Below, in pieces: positions 45,902-56,379 of a stretch of 63,006 nt of DNA (its first letter is position 1; every line of letters starts with the position of its first letter). The position numbers and the translations under genes are program-made. Source of the stretch: Aneurinibacillus terranovensis DSM 18919 (GTDB lineage: Bacteria; Bacillota; Bacilli; Aneurinibacillales; Aneurinibacillaceae). The stretch covers positions 1 to 63,006 of the forward strand of contig NZ_AUMJ01000037.1 in the NCBI RefSeq assembly GCF_000430625.1. Direction: 5' to 3'. The notes beneath the pieces were generated by a model. That model ran no database searches. It was not told the origin of the DNA and saw only the letters and a program-made list of their open reading frames with translations.

Positions 45902-47833
45902 ATGAATCGGTTCTTCCGCAACACAGGATTTTATCTACTAATCATTTTAGTAACGGTTGGAATTTTCAACTTTATTACCAATCAGGGTACAGATACAGCT
46001 AAAATACCCTATAATGACTTCAGACAGGACCTGGTCCAGGGCAAAATCGCCGAGCTGAAGATTCGCCCTGATCGAGGTACGTATTATATTGAAGGAAAGT
46101 TAAAGGATGGCAGTGTCTTCTATACGAATGGGCCGCTTTATGATAATGCTGAACTGCTTAGGCAGATTGAACAGGCTCATGTTGCAAAAGAAGAATATGT
46201 GGAGCAAAAAGGTGACTCCGTCTGGCTCACGTTTCTGACATCCATCATTCCGTTTGTTATTATTTTCATCCTGTTCTTCTTTCTCTTGAATCAAGCGCAG
46301 GGTGGCGGCAGCCGCGTCATGAATTTTGGGAAAAGCAAAGCCAAATTATACAATGACGAGAAGAAAAAGGTTACTTTTAATGATGTAGCCGGCGCTGATG
46401 AGGAAAAAGCGGAACTTGTTGAAGTTGTTGAATTTCTCAAAGATCCACGCAAATTCTCGGTACTTGGTGCCCGCATTCCTAAAGGGGTTCTGCTGGTGGG
46501 CCCTCCGGGTACAGGTAAAACGCTTTTGGCGCGTGCCGTTGCAGGTGAAGCGGGTGTACCGTTCTTTAGCATCAGCGGTTCCGATTTCGTTGAAATGTTT
46601 GTCGGTGTCGGTGCTTCCCGTGTTCGTGATCTATTTGAGAACGCAAAGAAAAATGCACCGTGTATTATCTTCATTGATGAAATTGACGCCGTGGGCCGAC
46701 AGCGCGGCGCCGGTCTTGGCGGGGGTCACGATGAACGTGAACAAACGCTCAACCAGTTGCTTGTAGAAATGGACGGCTTTGGCGCCAATGAAGGGATTAT
46801 CATTATTGCCGCGACAAACCGGCCTGATATTCTTGACCCGGCCCTGCTTCGTCCCGGCCGCTTTGACCGCCAGATTACGGTGGATCGTCCGGATGTTAAA
46901 GGAAGAGAAGCTGTACTGCATGTGCACGCCCGGAATAAGCCGTTGAGCCCGGAAATAAACCTTGATATCATTGCCCGCCGTACACCTGGATTTACGGGAG
47001 CGGATCTGGAGAATCTTCTTAACGAAGCAGCCCTGCTCGCAGCGCGCCGCAATAAGAAGAAAATAGAAATGACGGAAGTCGATGAAGCGATTGACCGCGT
47101 GATTGCGGGTCCGGAAAAACGTTCCCGTGTCATCAGTGAGGATGAGAAAAGACTCGTTGCCTACCATGAAGCGGGGCATACGATTTGCGGGTTCTTCCTG
47201 AAAAATGCGGATATGGTTCATAAAGTAACGATTATTCCGCGCGGCAGCGCCGGCGGATACACGGTTATGCTGCCTAAGGAAGACCGTTATTTCGCAACCA
47301 AATCCGATTTGCTGGATAAAATTGTCGGGCTGCTTGGCGGCCGCGTAGCTGAGGAACTTGTGCTTAAAGAAATAAGTACAGGGGCTCACAACGATTTCGA
47401 ACGTGCCACCGGTATTGCCCGCCGCATGGTTATGGAATTTGGCATGAGCGCCAACCTTGGCCCGCTGCAGTTTGGAAGTTCTCAGGGCCAGGTTTTCCTC
47501 GGCCGTGATTTTGGCCATGAGCAGAATTACAGCGATGAAACGGCCCGCCAAATTGACCAGGAAATTCAAACCATTATTCGTGATTGCCATGCACGTTGTA
47601 CAGAAATTCTTACCGAACATATGAAAGAACTGGAAGCTGTTGCCCAGAAATTGCTTGACGTTGAAACGCTCGATGCTGAACAGATTAAGAGCATCATTGA
47701 AACCGGGACAATCAATAGCAAGGTTGACGATGTTAAAGAAGTCACAACCGGTGATGTAAAAGTTCAGATCACAGGCAAAGCGGGTGACGCTGTTGAGTAT
47801 AATGGCATTGACACGGAGAAACGCGAAGAGTAG
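45902..47833 (+). CDS. ftsH: ATP-dependent zinc metalloprotease FtsH
   Basis: Membrane protease for quality control and regulatory turnover. The 643-residue protein has two membrane segments (about 10-26 and 108-129) around an external loop, the AAA+ Walker A GPPGTGKT (200-207), [13 protein letters not shown], the second region of homology [19 protein letters not shown], and the zinc site HEAGH near residue 420. GAGAGGAGG precedes the ATG. Confidence 0.97.
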   Translation: MNRFFRNTGFYLLIILVTVGIFNFITNQGTDTAKIPYNDFRQDLVQGKIAELKIRPDRGTYYIEGKLKDGSVFYTNGPLYDNAELLRQIEQAHVAKEEYVEQKGDSVWLTFLTSIIPFVIIFILFFFLLNQAQGGGSRVMNFGKSKAKLYNDEKKKVTFNDVAGADEEKAELVEVVEFLKDPRKFSVLGARIPKGVLLVGPPGTGKTLLARAVAGEAGVPFFSISGSDFVEMFVGVGASRVRDLFENAKKNAPCIIFIDEIDAVGRQRGAGLGGGHDEREQTLNQLLVEMDGFGANEGIIIIAATNRPDILDPALLRPGRFDRQITVDRPDVKGREAVLHVHARNKPLSPEINLDIIARRTPGFTGADLENLLNEAALLAARRNKKKIEMTEVDEAIDRVIAGPEKRSRVISEDEKRLVAYHEAGHTICGFFLKNADMVHKVTIIPRGSAGGYTVMLPKEDRYFATKSDLLDKIVGLLGGRVAEELVLKEISTGAHNDFERATGIARRMVMEFGMSANLGPLQFGSSQGQVFLGRDFGHEQNYSDETARQIDQEIQTIIRDCHARCTEILTEHMKELEAVAQKLLDVETLDAEQIKSIIETGTINSKVDDVKEVTTGDVKVQITGKAGDAVEYNGIDTEKREE

Positions 47834-47853
47834 TAATGCAGAATCAGGAAAAG

Positions 47854-47877
47854 CCTCCCCATTCCAGGGAGGTTTTT
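47854..47877 (+). terminator. Terminator of ftsH
   Basis: CCTCCC, a 7-base loop, GGGAGG, then TTTTTC. Confidence 0.75.
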
Positions 47878-47980
47878 CAGCTTTTTAAGGGTATACTTTT
47901 TGCCGGTTTAACGGTATCATACAGATTATTAGCCTTGTATGGCATGCGCCGGTGAGTATGGACAGGAGGGTTACTTTATA

Positions 47981-48928
47981 ATGGAAGCGTTGGCTTTGGT
48001 GAAGAAAGAGCAGCAGAATCAGGAATTGCGTGAGAAGATTGCGCGGTTAAAAAAAGAGCGGAATGCCATTATATTAGCGCATTATTATCAACGTCCGGAA
48101 ATCCAGGAAATAGCCGATTTTCTCGGCGATTCATTCGGGCTGGCACAGAAAGCAGCGACGACAAATGCGGATGTTATCGTATTCTGTGGTGTTCATTTTA
48201 TGGGTGAAAGCGCTAAAATTTTAAATATGGATAAAACGGTTTTGATTCCCGATGAACGTGCAGGTTGTCCAATGGCGGACATGGTAAACGTAGGAGGGCT
48301 TCGCAAGCTGAAATCTCAGCACCCGAATGCGAAGGTAGTTGCTTATATTAATACGTCCGCGGATGTCAAAGCGGAGACAGATATTTGTTGTACATCATCG
48401 AACGCGCGCAATGTGATTGAGTCCATCGATGCGGAAGAGATTATTTGGGTCCCGGATAAAAACCTTGGTCACTGGGTTTCTCAGTTCACAGATAAGAAAA
48501 TGACCATATGGGAAGGATACTGCAATACCCACGACCAGCTAACGGTAGCGGATGTATTGAAACTGAAGGAAGAACATCCGGATGCTCAGTTTGTCGTTCA
48601 CCCTGAGTGCCGTCCGGAAGTGGTAGAGCTTGGTGATTTTGTGGGAAGCACCACAGGAATTTTAAAATACTGCCGTGAATCGGCTCATAAAAAGTTTATT
48701 GTCGGAACAGAAGACGGTGTAGGATATAAACTTTCTCTCGATAGCCCGGAAAAAGAGTTTATTTTCGCCTCAAAGTACCTTGTGTGCCCGAATATGAAAG
48801 TAAATAACCTTAAAAAAGTCGCGGATTGCCTGGAGACCATGCAGCCGCAAATCTTTGTGCCGGAAGAAATTGCGGATAAGGCACGCGCTTCTCTGGAGCG
48901 TATGCTAGCCGTAGAAGCTGTTCAATAA
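47981..48928 (+). CDS. nadA: Quinolinate synthase NadA
   Basis: Condenses iminoaspartate and dihydroxyacetone phosphate to quinolinate using a [4Fe-4S] cluster. The 315-residue protein has ILAHYYQRPEIQEIADFLGDS, VFCGVHFMGESAKIL, TDICCTSSNA and a C-terminal CPNM cysteine. ATG at 47981 is 10 bases after AGGAGGG; an in-frame start at 47939 has none. First gene of nadA-nadB-nadC, which in B. subtilis lies elsewhere on the chromosome. Confidence 0.95.
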   Translation: MEALALVKKEQQNQELREKIARLKKERNAIILAHYYQRPEIQEIADFLGDSFGLAQKAATTNADVIVFCGVHFMGESAKILNMDKTVLIPDERAGCPMADMVNVGGLRKLKSQHPNAKVVAYINTSADVKAETDICCTSSNARNVIESIDAEEIIWVPDKNLGHWVSQFTDKKMTIWEGYCNTHDQLTVADVLKLKEEHPDAQFVVHPECRPEVVELGDFVGSTTGILKYCRESAHKKFIVGTEDGVGYKLSLDSPEKEFIFASKYLVCPNMKVNNLKKVADCLETMQPQIFVPEEIADKARASLERMLAVEAVQ

Positions 48929-48952
48929 CGCCTTTAGAAGGGATGGCTCATT

Positions 48953-50581
48953 ATGGTACCAAGATATGTCGTAGACTTTAAACTTGCAGAGATTGAAACG
49001 ATAAAAACGGATGTGCTAATCATTGGTTCAGGGGCGGCAGGGTTATACACCGCCCTCCAGTTATGTGATCAATGCAGCGTTACCCTGGTCAGTAAAACGT
49101 CGCTTACCCAGAGCAATACGCGGTACGCCCAGGGAGGGATTGCCGCTGTCACCGCTGAAAATGATTCTCCTGAACTGCATCGGCAGGATACCTTAATTGC
49201 CGGAGCGGGCATTTGTTCTCATGAGGCGGTTGAAGTCCTCGTTAACGAAGGGCCAAACTGCATTAACGATTTAATCAGGTACGGAACGAATTTTGATAAA
49301 AAAGACGGCGTGCTTGAGCTTACGAAGGAAGGGGCGCACAGCAAACGCCGTATCCTTCATGCGCATGGTGATGCGACAGGGGCGGAAATTGTACGCGCTC
49401 TTTCCGAACAGGCGCTAAAAAACGAACGTATTACGATTTTGGAAAATCATTTTACCATTGATCTAATTACCAACAAGGGAGAATGTATCGGTGCGCTTGT
49501 TTTAAAGCCGGATGGCAAGAAGGTTTATATTCGGGCGGATGCAACGGTTTTAGCTACCGGCGGGGCAGGCCAGCTTTACCGCTACACGACAAACCCGGAA
49601 ATTGCTACGGGTGACGGGATAGCTATGGCGTACCGGGCCGGAGCGTATATTAAAGATGTAGAGTTTATCCAGTTTCATCCAACGGCTCTTTTCTACCCGG
49701 GGGCTCCGCGGTTCCTCATCTCGGAAGCTGTGCGCGGAGAGGGTGCCGTTCTTCGAAATATTAAAGGGGAACGGTTTATGCAGCACTACCACCCGCAGAA
49801 AGAGCTGGCCCCGCGTGACATTGTTGCCCGCGCTATTGTAACAGAAATGGAAAAGACAGGGTCAACGTTTGTGTATTTAGACATTACCCATGAATCGGAA
49901 GAGTTAATCAAACACCGCTTTCCTACCATTTACCAGGAATGCCTTCGCTACGGCCTGGATATGGTAACCGATTGGATTCCGGTAGCCCCGGCCGCCCACT
50001 ATATTATGGGAGGAATCAAAACCGACTTAAAAGGTGAGACGGCAACCCCACGGTTATATGCTTGCGGAGAAGTATCCTGTACAGGTGTCCATGGGGCAAA
50101 CAGGCTGGCGAGTAATTCCCTTGCAGAAGCCCTCGTATTTGGGCTGCGGATTGCCAATCATATTCGGAGCGAAATAAGCCCGTTGGACAACGAAATTCCG
50201 GCTGTTTCATTCTCTATGCTGCGCCAGCAGACGATGAATAATGAGACAACGGTAGAAAAAAGGCTGCGCCTGCAAAAGCTGATGCTGCGCCATGTCGGAT
50301 TAAAACGGCATGAAAAGGGATTAACCAAGGCGATTAAGGAATTAGATCGGTTTATCAAAAGCTTTCGTTTTAAAATGGAGCGCCCTGATGAGTTTGAATA
50401 TGTAAATTTGCTAACCTGTGCAAGCCTCGTGGCAAATGCCGCCCTGCAAAGGGAAGAGAGCCGTGGCGCGCACTACCGGGAGGATTTCCCGGAACGTGAC
50501 GACCTTGTCTGGCGCAAACACATTGTACAATCCATTGAAGATGGTGTGTTAGAGGAGCGAAGTTTACATGATGATGAATAA
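48953..50581 (+). CDS. nadB: L-aspartate oxidase NadB
   Basis: FAD enzyme that oxidises aspartate to iminoaspartate. The 542-residue protein has the dinucleotide motif IIGSGAAGLYTALQL, TQSNTRYAQGGIAAV, the catalytic-region HPTALFYPGAPRFLISEAVRGEG pattern, and ACGEVSCTGVHGANRLASNS. The segment is of the usual length. AAGGGATGG precedes the ATG. It overlaps nadC by 14 bases, so the two are coupled. Confidence 0.95.
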   Translation: MVPRYVVDFKLAEIETIKTDVLIIGSGAAGLYTALQLCDQCSVTLVSKTSLTQSNTRYAQGGIAAVTAENDSPELHRQDTLIAGAGICSHEAVEVLVNEGPNCINDLIRYGTNFDKKDGVLELTKEGAHSKRRILHAHGDATGAEIVRALSEQALKNERITILENHFTIDLITNKGECIGALVLKPDGKKVYIRADATVLATGGAGQLYRYTTNPEIATGDGIAMAYRAGAYIKDVEFIQFHPTALFYPGAPRFLISEAVRGEGAVLRNIKGERFMQHYHPQKELAPRDIVARAIVTEMEKTGSTFVYLDITHESEELIKHRFPTIYQECLRYGLDMVTDWIPVAPAAHYIMGGIKTDLKGETATPRLYACGEVSCTGVHGANRLASNSLAEALVFGLRIANHIRSEISPLDNEIPAVSFSMLRQQTMNNETTVEKRLRLQKLMLRHVGLKRHEKGLTKAIKELDRFIKSFRFKMERPDEFEYVNLLTCASLVANAALQREESRGAHYREDFPERDDLVWRKHIVQSIEDGVLEERSLHDDE

Positions 50582-51422
50582 AAAATTACTGACTGAGCAG
50601 ATTGAGGCATGGCTTGCTGAGGACATTGGATTCGGGGATGTTACAAGCCTTACTACAGTACCTGCAGATTTGCATGGAAACGGGATTCTCTATACAAAGG
50701 AAGCCGGGGTAATTGCCGGTCTGGACGTTGCTGCCCGTGTATTTTCTGCACTTGATGCAAGCCTGGTTTTCAACGCGAAAGTACAGGACGGCGCTTACGT
50801 GGAAACAGGGACCGTCATTGCCGAAGTAGAGGGAAGTGTGCGCAGCATGCTCAGCGGTGAACGTGTGGCGTTAAATCTCCTGCAGCGCCTCTCCGGTATT
50901 GCGACCCTTACCCGGAAGTATGTGGATGAGGCACGCAAAGGAAACCCGAATGTGCGCATCGTGGATACGCGCAAAACGACCCCCGGCCTGCGGATGCTGG
51001 AGAAGTATGCTGTAGTCGCAGGCGGTGGGCATAATCACCGTCTCGGTCTGTTTGACGCGGTTATGATTAAAGACAATCATATTAAGGCCGCAGGAGGGAT
51101 TAGCGAGGCAGTCAGAAGCGCCAGAGACCAGATTCCCCATACCATGAAGATAGAAGTGGAAGTGGAAAGTCTTGCTGAACTCGCTGAAGCGCTGGAAGCT
51201 ACCCCGGATATTATTATGCTTGATAATATGGACAACGAAGCCATGGCTGAAGCGGTAAAGATTGTCGATGGACGAATTAAGCTTGAGGCATCGGGCGGGG
51301 TCAACCTTACAACTATACGTAATATTGCGGCAACCGGAGTAGATGTCATCTCCGTAGGAGGGTTAACCCATTCGGTATCCGCTCTTGATATCAGTCTGGA
51401 TTTAAATGAGAGAAAACGGTAG
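50568..51422 (+). CDS. nadC: Nicotinate-nucleotide pyrophosphorylase NadC
   Basis: Converts quinolinate and PRPP to nicotinate mononucleotide. The 284-residue protein has EDIGFGDVTSLTT, ERVALNLLQRLSGIAT, RKTTPGLR and KDNH. GAGGAG (50552-50557) lies 10 bases before the first of three successive ATG codons; the exact start among them is uncertain. coaX starts 13 bases downstream. Confidence 0.95.
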   Translation: MMMNKKLLTEQIEAWLAEDIGFGDVTSLTTVPADLHGNGILYTKEAGVIAGLDVAARVFSALDASLVFNAKVQDGAYVETGTVIAEVEGSVRSMLSGERVALNLLQRLSGIATLTRKYVDEARKGNPNVRIVDTRKTTPGLRMLEKYAVVAGGGHNHRLGLFDAVMIKDNHIKAAGGISEAVRSARDQIPHTMKIEVEVESLAELAEALEATPDIIMLDNMDNEAMAEAVKIVDGRIKLEASGGVNLTTIRNIAATGVDVISVGGLTHSVSALDISLDLNERKR

Positions 51423-51435
51423 GTGCGTATAGACC

Positions 51436-52203
51436 ATGTTGTTTGTAATCGATGTAGGGAACACGAATATTGTACTTGGTGTTTTTGAGGGAAGTGAATT
51501 AAAGGAACACTGGCGCATCGGAACCGACCGGAGTAAAACAGATGATGAATTCGGCATGCTGGTTAAAAGCTTACTTTTTGATAAAGGGCTTTCTTTTGAC
51601 CAGATAGAAGGGGCGATTATTTCTTCTGTCGTTCCACCGTTGATTTTTCCTTTGGAAAAAATGTGCCATAAGTATTTTAACCTCAAACCGATGATTATTG
51701 GGCCAGGGCTTAAAACAGGATTAAATATTAAAGCCGAAAATCCCCGGGAGATCGGGGCCGACCGTATTGTCAATGCGGTTGCGGCTATACATGAGTATGG
51801 TTCTCCGCTTATTGTCGTTGACTTTGGAACGGCCACTACCTTTTGCTTTATCGATGAAGAAGGCGGATACCATGGCGGAGCAATCGCGCCCGGTATCACA
51901 ATTTCTACTGAAGCGCTTTACAGCCGTGCGGCCAAGTTGCCCCGGATTGAATTGGTGAAGCCGCCTAATGTCATTGGCCGCAACACGATCCACGCGATGC
52001 AGTCAGGGATTATTTATGGTTTTGTAGGCCAGGTGGACGGAATCGTGCGACTCATGAAAAAAGAAAGTGCCGGAAATCCGCGTGTTATTGCTACAGGTGG
52101 ACTGGCTACTCTGGTCGGGAATGAATCAACGGAAATTGACATCGTGGATACGTGGCTCACCTTAAAGGGGCTACGCCTGATATACGACCGGAATAAAAAA
52201 TAA
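51436..52203 (+). CDS. coaX: Type III pantothenate kinase CoaX
   Basis: First step of coenzyme A synthesis. The 255-residue ASKHA-fold protein has [15 protein letters not shown] at the N-terminus, [11 protein letters not shown], and [13 protein letters not shown] with the catalytic aspartate. It lies between nadC and hslO; in B. subtilis coaX directly follows ftsH. Confidence 0.95.
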   Translation: MLFVIDVGNTNIVLGVFEGSELKEHWRIGTDRSKTDDEFGMLVKSLLFDKGLSFDQIEGAIISSVVPPLIFPLEKMCHKYFNLKPMIIGPGLKTGLNIKAENPREIGADRIVNAVAAIHEYGSPLIVVDFGTATTFCFIDEEGGYHGGAIAPGITISTEALYSRAAKLPRIELVKPPNVIGRNTIHAMQSGIIYGFVGQVDGIVRLMKKESAGNPRVIATGGLATLVGNESTEIDIVDTWLTLKGLRLIYDRNKK

Positions 52204-52212
52204 ACGTTGAAG

Positions 52213-52244
52213 CCTGCCAATAGGGACACCTCGCGGCAGGTTTT
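52213..52244 (+). terminator. Weak terminator of coaX
   Basis: CCTGCC, a 16-base loop, GGCAGG, then TTTT. Confidence 0.5.
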
Positions 52245-52291
52245 CTCGTATTTGTGGTAAACTAACTTTGATACGTTGGGAGGAATAACAT

Positions 52292-53170
52292 ATGAGCGAT
52301 TACTTGGTAAGAGGCACAGCCTACAACGGATTTCTTCGTGTTTTTGCTGTGTGTACGACAGATACATTGAATGAAATACAGCGACGAATTGATACATGGC
52401 CTGTAGTAAGCGCTGCTCTGGGAAGAACACTTTCCATAGGAGCCATGATCGGCGCGATGCATAAAGGTGAGGATCGCTTAACGATCATTATTAAGGGCGG
52501 CGGTCCTGTTGGTCAAATTATCGTGGATGCAAATGCCAAAGGCGAAGTTCGAGGATATGTGACCAATCCGCATGTGCATTTTGAGTTAAACGGAAAAGGA
52601 AAGCTGGATGTGCGGCGTGCCGTTGGAACGGAGGGCTTCATAACGGTAACGAAGGACCTGGGCTTAAAGGAACCTTATCATGGGAGCAGTCCTATCGTAT
52701 CCGGAGAAATCGGAGAAGACTTCGCATACTATTTTACCGCTTCGGAGCAAGTTCCGTCCGCTGTCGGAGTAGGAGTGCTGGTCAACCCGGACAATACAAT
52801 TAAGGCGTCCGGTGGATTTATTATCCAGCTGATGCCTGATACACCTGAAGAAATTGTGGAACGCCTTGAAAATTCAATCGCTCGCACGCGTCCGGTATCC
52901 ACCCTTGTAGATGAAGGGATGACCCCCGAGCAAATCCTGGCGGAGGTGCTGGGAGAAGAGGCGGTGATTCTGGGGAAACATGCTGTCGTGTTTAACTGCC
53001 ACTGTTCGCTTGACCGGGTAAAGCGGGCGCTTATCACTCTTGGAGAAGAAGAGCTTACCTCGATGATTGAAGAGCAGGGAAAGGCGGAAATCACTTGTCA
53101 TTTCTGCAACGAACATTACCGCCTGGAAAAGCCGGATTTGGAGAACCTGCGCTCTCTAATCCAAAAGTAA
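52292..53170 (+). CDS. hslO: Redox-regulated chaperone Hsp33
   Basis: Holdase chaperone activated by oxidation. The 292-residue protein has the N-terminal Hsp33 fold (LGRTLSIGAMIGAMHKGEDRL) and the C-terminal zinc redox switch CHC ... CHFC. GGGAGGAA precedes the ATG. Cysteine synthase follows under a separate promoter. Confidence 0.95.
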   Translation: MSDYLVRGTAYNGFLRVFAVCTTDTLNEIQRRIDTWPVVSAALGRTLSIGAMIGAMHKGEDRLTIIIKGGGPVGQIIVDANAKGEVRGYVTNPHVHFELNGKGKLDVRRAVGTEGFITVTKDLGLKEPYHGSSPIVSGEIGEDFAYYFTASEQVPSAVGVGVLVNPDNTIKASGGFIIQLMPDTPEEIVERLENSIARTRPVSTLVDEGMTPEQILAEVLGEEAVILGKHAVVFNCHCSLDRVKRALITLGEEELTSMIEEQGKAEITCHFCNEHYRLEKPDLENLRSLIQK

Positions 53171-53173
53171 TAA

Positions 53174-53203
53174 TTGACGCAGGATAAATAGGATTGATAT
53201 AAT
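53174..53203 (+). promoter_or_regulatory. Sigma-A promoter of cysK
   Basis: TTGACG (53174-53179), 18 bases, TATAAT (53198-53203). Confidence 0.75.
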
Positions 53204-53217
53204 TTATGTAATCCTAT
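53188..53217. promoter_or_regulatory. Palindromic operator over the cysK promoter
   Basis: ATAGGATT (53188-53195) and AATCCTAT (53210-53217) are perfect inverted arms flanking the -10 and the expected transcription start. In B. subtilis cysK is repressed by the Rrf2-type regulator CymR; this may be its site. Confidence 0.5.
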
Positions 53218-53247
53218 AAATATAGTATGAATTCAGGAGGGACTCTA

Positions 53248-54183
53248 ATGAGGGTAGCTCAATCGATCACCGATTTAATCGGGTATACACCACTTGTCAA
53301 ATTAAATCGTTATACTGCTGAAGATGAAGCAAACATTTATTTGAAATTGGAGTATTTTAACCCCGGCAGCAGTGTGAAGGACCGGATTGCTCTTTCAATG
53401 ATTGAAGCCGCGGAAAAAGCGGGAGATCTGAAGGAAGGGATGACCATTGTAGAGCCGACCAGTGGAAATACCGGAATTGGTTTAGCGATGGTTGCTGCCG
53501 CAAAAGGATACCATGCCATTCTGATTATGCCCGATACGATGAGCATCGAACGCCGTAATCTGCTGCGTGCCTACGGAGCGGAACTTATTCTGACTCCTGG
53601 CGCTGAAGGGATGGGAGGCGCTATTCGTAAGGGGGAAGAACTGGTTCGGGAACACAAGGATTATTATATGCCGCAGCAGTTTGAAAATCCCGCTAACCCG
53701 CGAATTCACCGGGAAACAACAGGGAAAGAATTAGTTGACCAAGGTCAGGAAATCGGCGGGATCGACGCGTTTGTCTCCGGTATTGGCACAGGAGGAACCA
53801 TCTCGGGAGCCGGGGAGGTTCTTAAGGAGAAATATCCTGCTGTACGTATTGTTGCGGTAGAGCCGGCTGCTTCTCCCGTACTTTCAGGCGGAAAGCCGGG
53901 ACCGCATAAAATTCAGGGACTGGGTGCCGGGTTTATCCCGAAAACATTAAACACCGACGTATATGATGAAATCATTAAGATTGAAAATGATGATGCTTTT
54001 GAAACGGCCAGAATCGTGGCCAGAGAAGAAGGGATTCTGTGCGGAATTTCTTCGGGGGCTGCCATCCATGCGGCGCGCCAAGTGGCGAAAGACTTAGGTC
54101 CGGGAAAAAATATTGTCGTGATTATCCCCAGCAATGGTGAGCGCTATTTAAGCACACCCCTCTATCAGTTTGACGAAGAATAA
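53248..54183 (+). CDS. cysK: Cysteine synthase A
   Basis: PLP enzyme making cysteine from O-acetylserine and sulfide. The 311-residue protein has NPGSSVKDR with PLP-lysine Lys44, [13 protein letters not shown], the [10 protein letters not shown] phosphate loop and [11 protein letters not shown] at 53248 follows AGGAGGG. A terminator separates it from the folate genes. Confidence 0.96.
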   Translation: MRVAQSITDLIGYTPLVKLNRYTAEDEANIYLKLEYFNPGSSVKDRIALSMIEAAEKAGDLKEGMTIVEPTSGNTGIGLAMVAAAKGYHAILIMPDTMSIERRNLLRAYGAELILTPGAEGMGGAIRKGEELVREHKDYYMPQQFENPANPRIHRETTGKELVDQGQEIGGIDAFVSGIGTGGTISGAGEVLKEKYPAVRIVAVEPAASPVLSGGKPGPHKIQGLGAGFIPKTLNTDVYDEIIKIENDDAFETARIVAREEGILCGISSGAAIHAARQVAKDLGPGKNIVVIIPSNGERYLSTPLYQFDEE

Positions 54184-54201
54184 GTATAATATAGAAAGAC
54201 G

Positions 54202-54232
54202 AACCCTTGTCGGATTGGCAGGGGTTTTCTTT
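54202..54232 (+). terminator. Terminator of cysK
   Basis: AACCCTTG, a 9-base loop, CAGGGGTT (one G-U), then TTCTTT. Confidence 0.65.
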
Positions 54233-54262
54233 ATGAAAAAAGAACATCGGGGTGAGACAAAG

Positions 54263-55753
54263 GTGGCATTCAGCCGGGTACATTCAATAAAACAGTTATC
54301 GGGGTATGAAAGAGCGCCGTTATGGAAAACGGTTCCCTGGGTTTCGTTCGATCCATGGTCCCTTTATTTATCCATACAAGATCAAAATTCATACGCGTTT
54401 ATTGTAGAAAGCGGACGAAGCGGGCGTTATACGTACGTCGGCTGTTCACCCGTTAAAACCATTAAGATAAAGAATAATACGGTCATTGAAAATAATGGGG
54501 TTCCGGTAAAAATGGACACGGACCCGCTGAATGTGGTGCGGCGGTGGATGGAACATGAGATAAGCCCGTATGTGGAGGAATTGGAAGGAAATGGGCTTCC
54601 CGACTGGATCGGTGGTTCAATCGGGTATCTTGGGTATGATATGGCCCGGCAATACGAAACGATTCCCTGCAGCGCGGTTGATGATCTGGATTTGCCGGAT
54701 GTTTATTTAATGATGATGGAACAGATTTATGCATTTGATCATGTGGAGCGCAAGGTTTTTCTCATTGTTCACGTCGGTAAGCAAGCACAGCTCCCAACGA
54801 TCGAAGCCGGCGAAGAAAAAATAGCGGAAATGGAAGGACAACTGGGCGCGTCCCTTCAAATGAGACATGCCATCCAAACACTGGAAGACAACGACTTCCC
54901 GGAAACGTCAGCGGTGAACGCTCCCGAGAAATCCTTTGACCAGGAGGCGTTTGAAGACGCCGTGAGAAAAGTCCAGGAATATATCGCTGCCGGTGACGTT
55001 TTTCAGGTGAATCTCTCCGTTCGCCAGTCGAAACCTATGGATGCTCCTGCCGAGGCTGTCTATCATATGCTTCGCCGAATTAACCCTTCCCCATATATGG
55101 GGCTTCTCCGTTTTCCTGAGTTTCAACTCGTCTCCGCTTCACCTGAACTGCTGCTTCAGGTCAAAGGGCGAAAATTAAGCACGCGGCCGATTGCCGGTAC
55201 GCGACGCCGGGGGAAGGATGACACGGAAGACGCAATGCTAATGAAAGAACTGCTGGATAATGAAAAGGAAATAGCCGAACATATCATGCTTGTTGATTTA
55301 GAACGTAATGACCTGGGGCGGGTTAGCCAGTACGGGACGGTCCACGTGGATGAACTAATGGTTGTGGAAAAATACTCCCATGTGATGCATATCGTTTCAA
55401 ATGTAGTGGGCGAACTCGCCGAAAATAAAGATATGTATGATGCGGTTATTGCGGCTTTTCCAGGCGGTACCATTACCGGTGCGCCGAAAGTTCGTACCAT
55501 GGAAATCATCGAAGAACTGGAACCGGTTACCAGAGGACCTTATACGGGTTCCATGTGTTTATTCGGTTTCACCGGGGATGCGGTGTGCAATATAATTATT
55601 CGTACGCTTATCGCCAAAGATGGAAAAGCCCACGTTCAAGCCGGCGCAGGAATCGTGATTGACTCCCGGCCAAAAGCAGAGTATTATGAATCATTGAAGA
55701 AAGCGGAAGCGGTTTGGCGCGCCCTTTCTTTAGCCGAAGCTGAGTATAGCTAA
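54263..55753 (+). CDS. pabB: Aminodeoxychorismate synthase component I
   Basis: Makes 4-amino-4-deoxychorismate from chorismate with ammonia from the amidotransferase subunit. The 496-residue protein has [40 protein letters not shown] and [12 protein letters not shown], the chorismate-binding family. It also resembles TrpE; the pabA-pabC-folP context favours the folate role. GTG at 54263 follows GGGGTGAG at 6 bases; ATG at 54233 is in frame but directly after the cysK terminator. Confidence 0.92.
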   Translation: MAFSRVHSIKQLSGYERAPLWKTVPWVSFDPWSLYLSIQDQNSYAFIVESGRSGRYTYVGCSPVKTIKIKNNTVIENNGVPVKMDTDPLNVVRRWMEHEISPYVEELEGNGLPDWIGGSIGYLGYDMARQYETIPCSAVDDLDLPDVYLMMMEQIYAFDHVERKVFLIVHVGKQAQLPTIEAGEEKIAEMEGQLGASLQMRHAIQTLEDNDFPETSAVNAPEKSFDQEAFEDAVRKVQEYIAAGDVFQVNLSVRQSKPMDAPAEAVYHMLRRINPSPYMGLLRFPEFQLVSASPELLLQVKGRKLSTRPIAGTRRRGKDDTEDAMLMKELLDNEKEIAEHIMLVDLERNDLGRVSQYGTVHVDELMVVEKYSHVMHIVSNVVGELAENKDMYDAVIAAFPGGTITGAPKVRTMEIIEELEPVTRGPYTGSMCLFGFTGDAVCNIIIRTLIAKDGKAHVQAGAGIVIDSRPKAEYYESLKKAEAVWRALSLAEAEYS

Positions 55754-55778
55754 GTTTAGGAAGAGGAGAGATGAGTGT

Positions 55779-56372
55779 ATGATTTTGATGATTGATAACT
55801 ATGATTCCTTCACCTACAATCTGGTTCAGTACCTTGGTGAGTTAGGGGAAGAACTGAATGTGGTCCGCAATGACAAAATTACGTGTGAAGAAATTGCGTC
55901 TTTGTCGCCATCGTATTTGATGATTTCACCCGGACCCTGTACACCGAATGAGGCGGGGATTAGCCTCGAAGCGATTGAAACGTTTGCGGGGAAAATTCCA
56001 ATCCTTGGCGTATGCCTTGGTCATCAATCGATCGCCCAGGTATTCGGTGGACGTGTCATCCGGGCGGACCGGCTCATGCATGGGAAGACATCTGACATTC
56101 AACATGATGGACAAACGATATTTGCCGGGGTGCCATCCCCTTTTCGGGCGACTCGCTACCATTCGCTCATTGTAGAACGGGAAAGCCTGCCTGATTGTTT
56201 AGAGATATCGGCAGAGACCGCAGAGGGTGAAATTATGGGGCTGCGTCACCGCACGCTAATGGTCGAAGGTGTTCAATTCCATCCGGAGTCCATTATGACG
56301 GAGCATGGCAAACAAATGCTGCAGAATTTCCTTTCGTATTATCGGAAGCAAAGGGTTCCTCAGGGAGTTTGA
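55779..56372 (+). CDS. pabA: Aminodeoxychorismate/anthranilate synthase component II
   Basis: Class I glutamine amidotransferase of 197 residues delivering ammonia to Pab[11 protein letters not shown] holds the nucleophile cysteine, and [13 protein letters not shown] the catalytic His and Glu. In B. subtilis the equivalent protein serves both folate and tryptophan synthesis; no trp genes are near here. AAGAGGAG precedes the ATG. Confidence 0.95.
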   Translation: MILMIDNYDSFTYNLVQYLGELGEELNVVRNDKITCEEIASLSPSYLMISPGPCTPNEAGISLEAIETFAGKIPILGVCLGHQSIAQVFGGRVIRADRLMHGKTSDIQHDGQTIFAGVPSPFRATRYHSLIVERESLPDCLEISAETAEGEIMGLRHRTLMVEGVQFHPESIMTEHGKQMLQNFLSYYRKQRVPQGV

Positions 56373-56379
56373 TACAAAC

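Noticed and set aside
46631-47620. Long minus-strand open frame of 329 codons inside ftsH
   Set aside because: It is antisense to a complete ftsH with all motifs, has no binding site and no recognisable domain; a shadow of the GC-biased codons.
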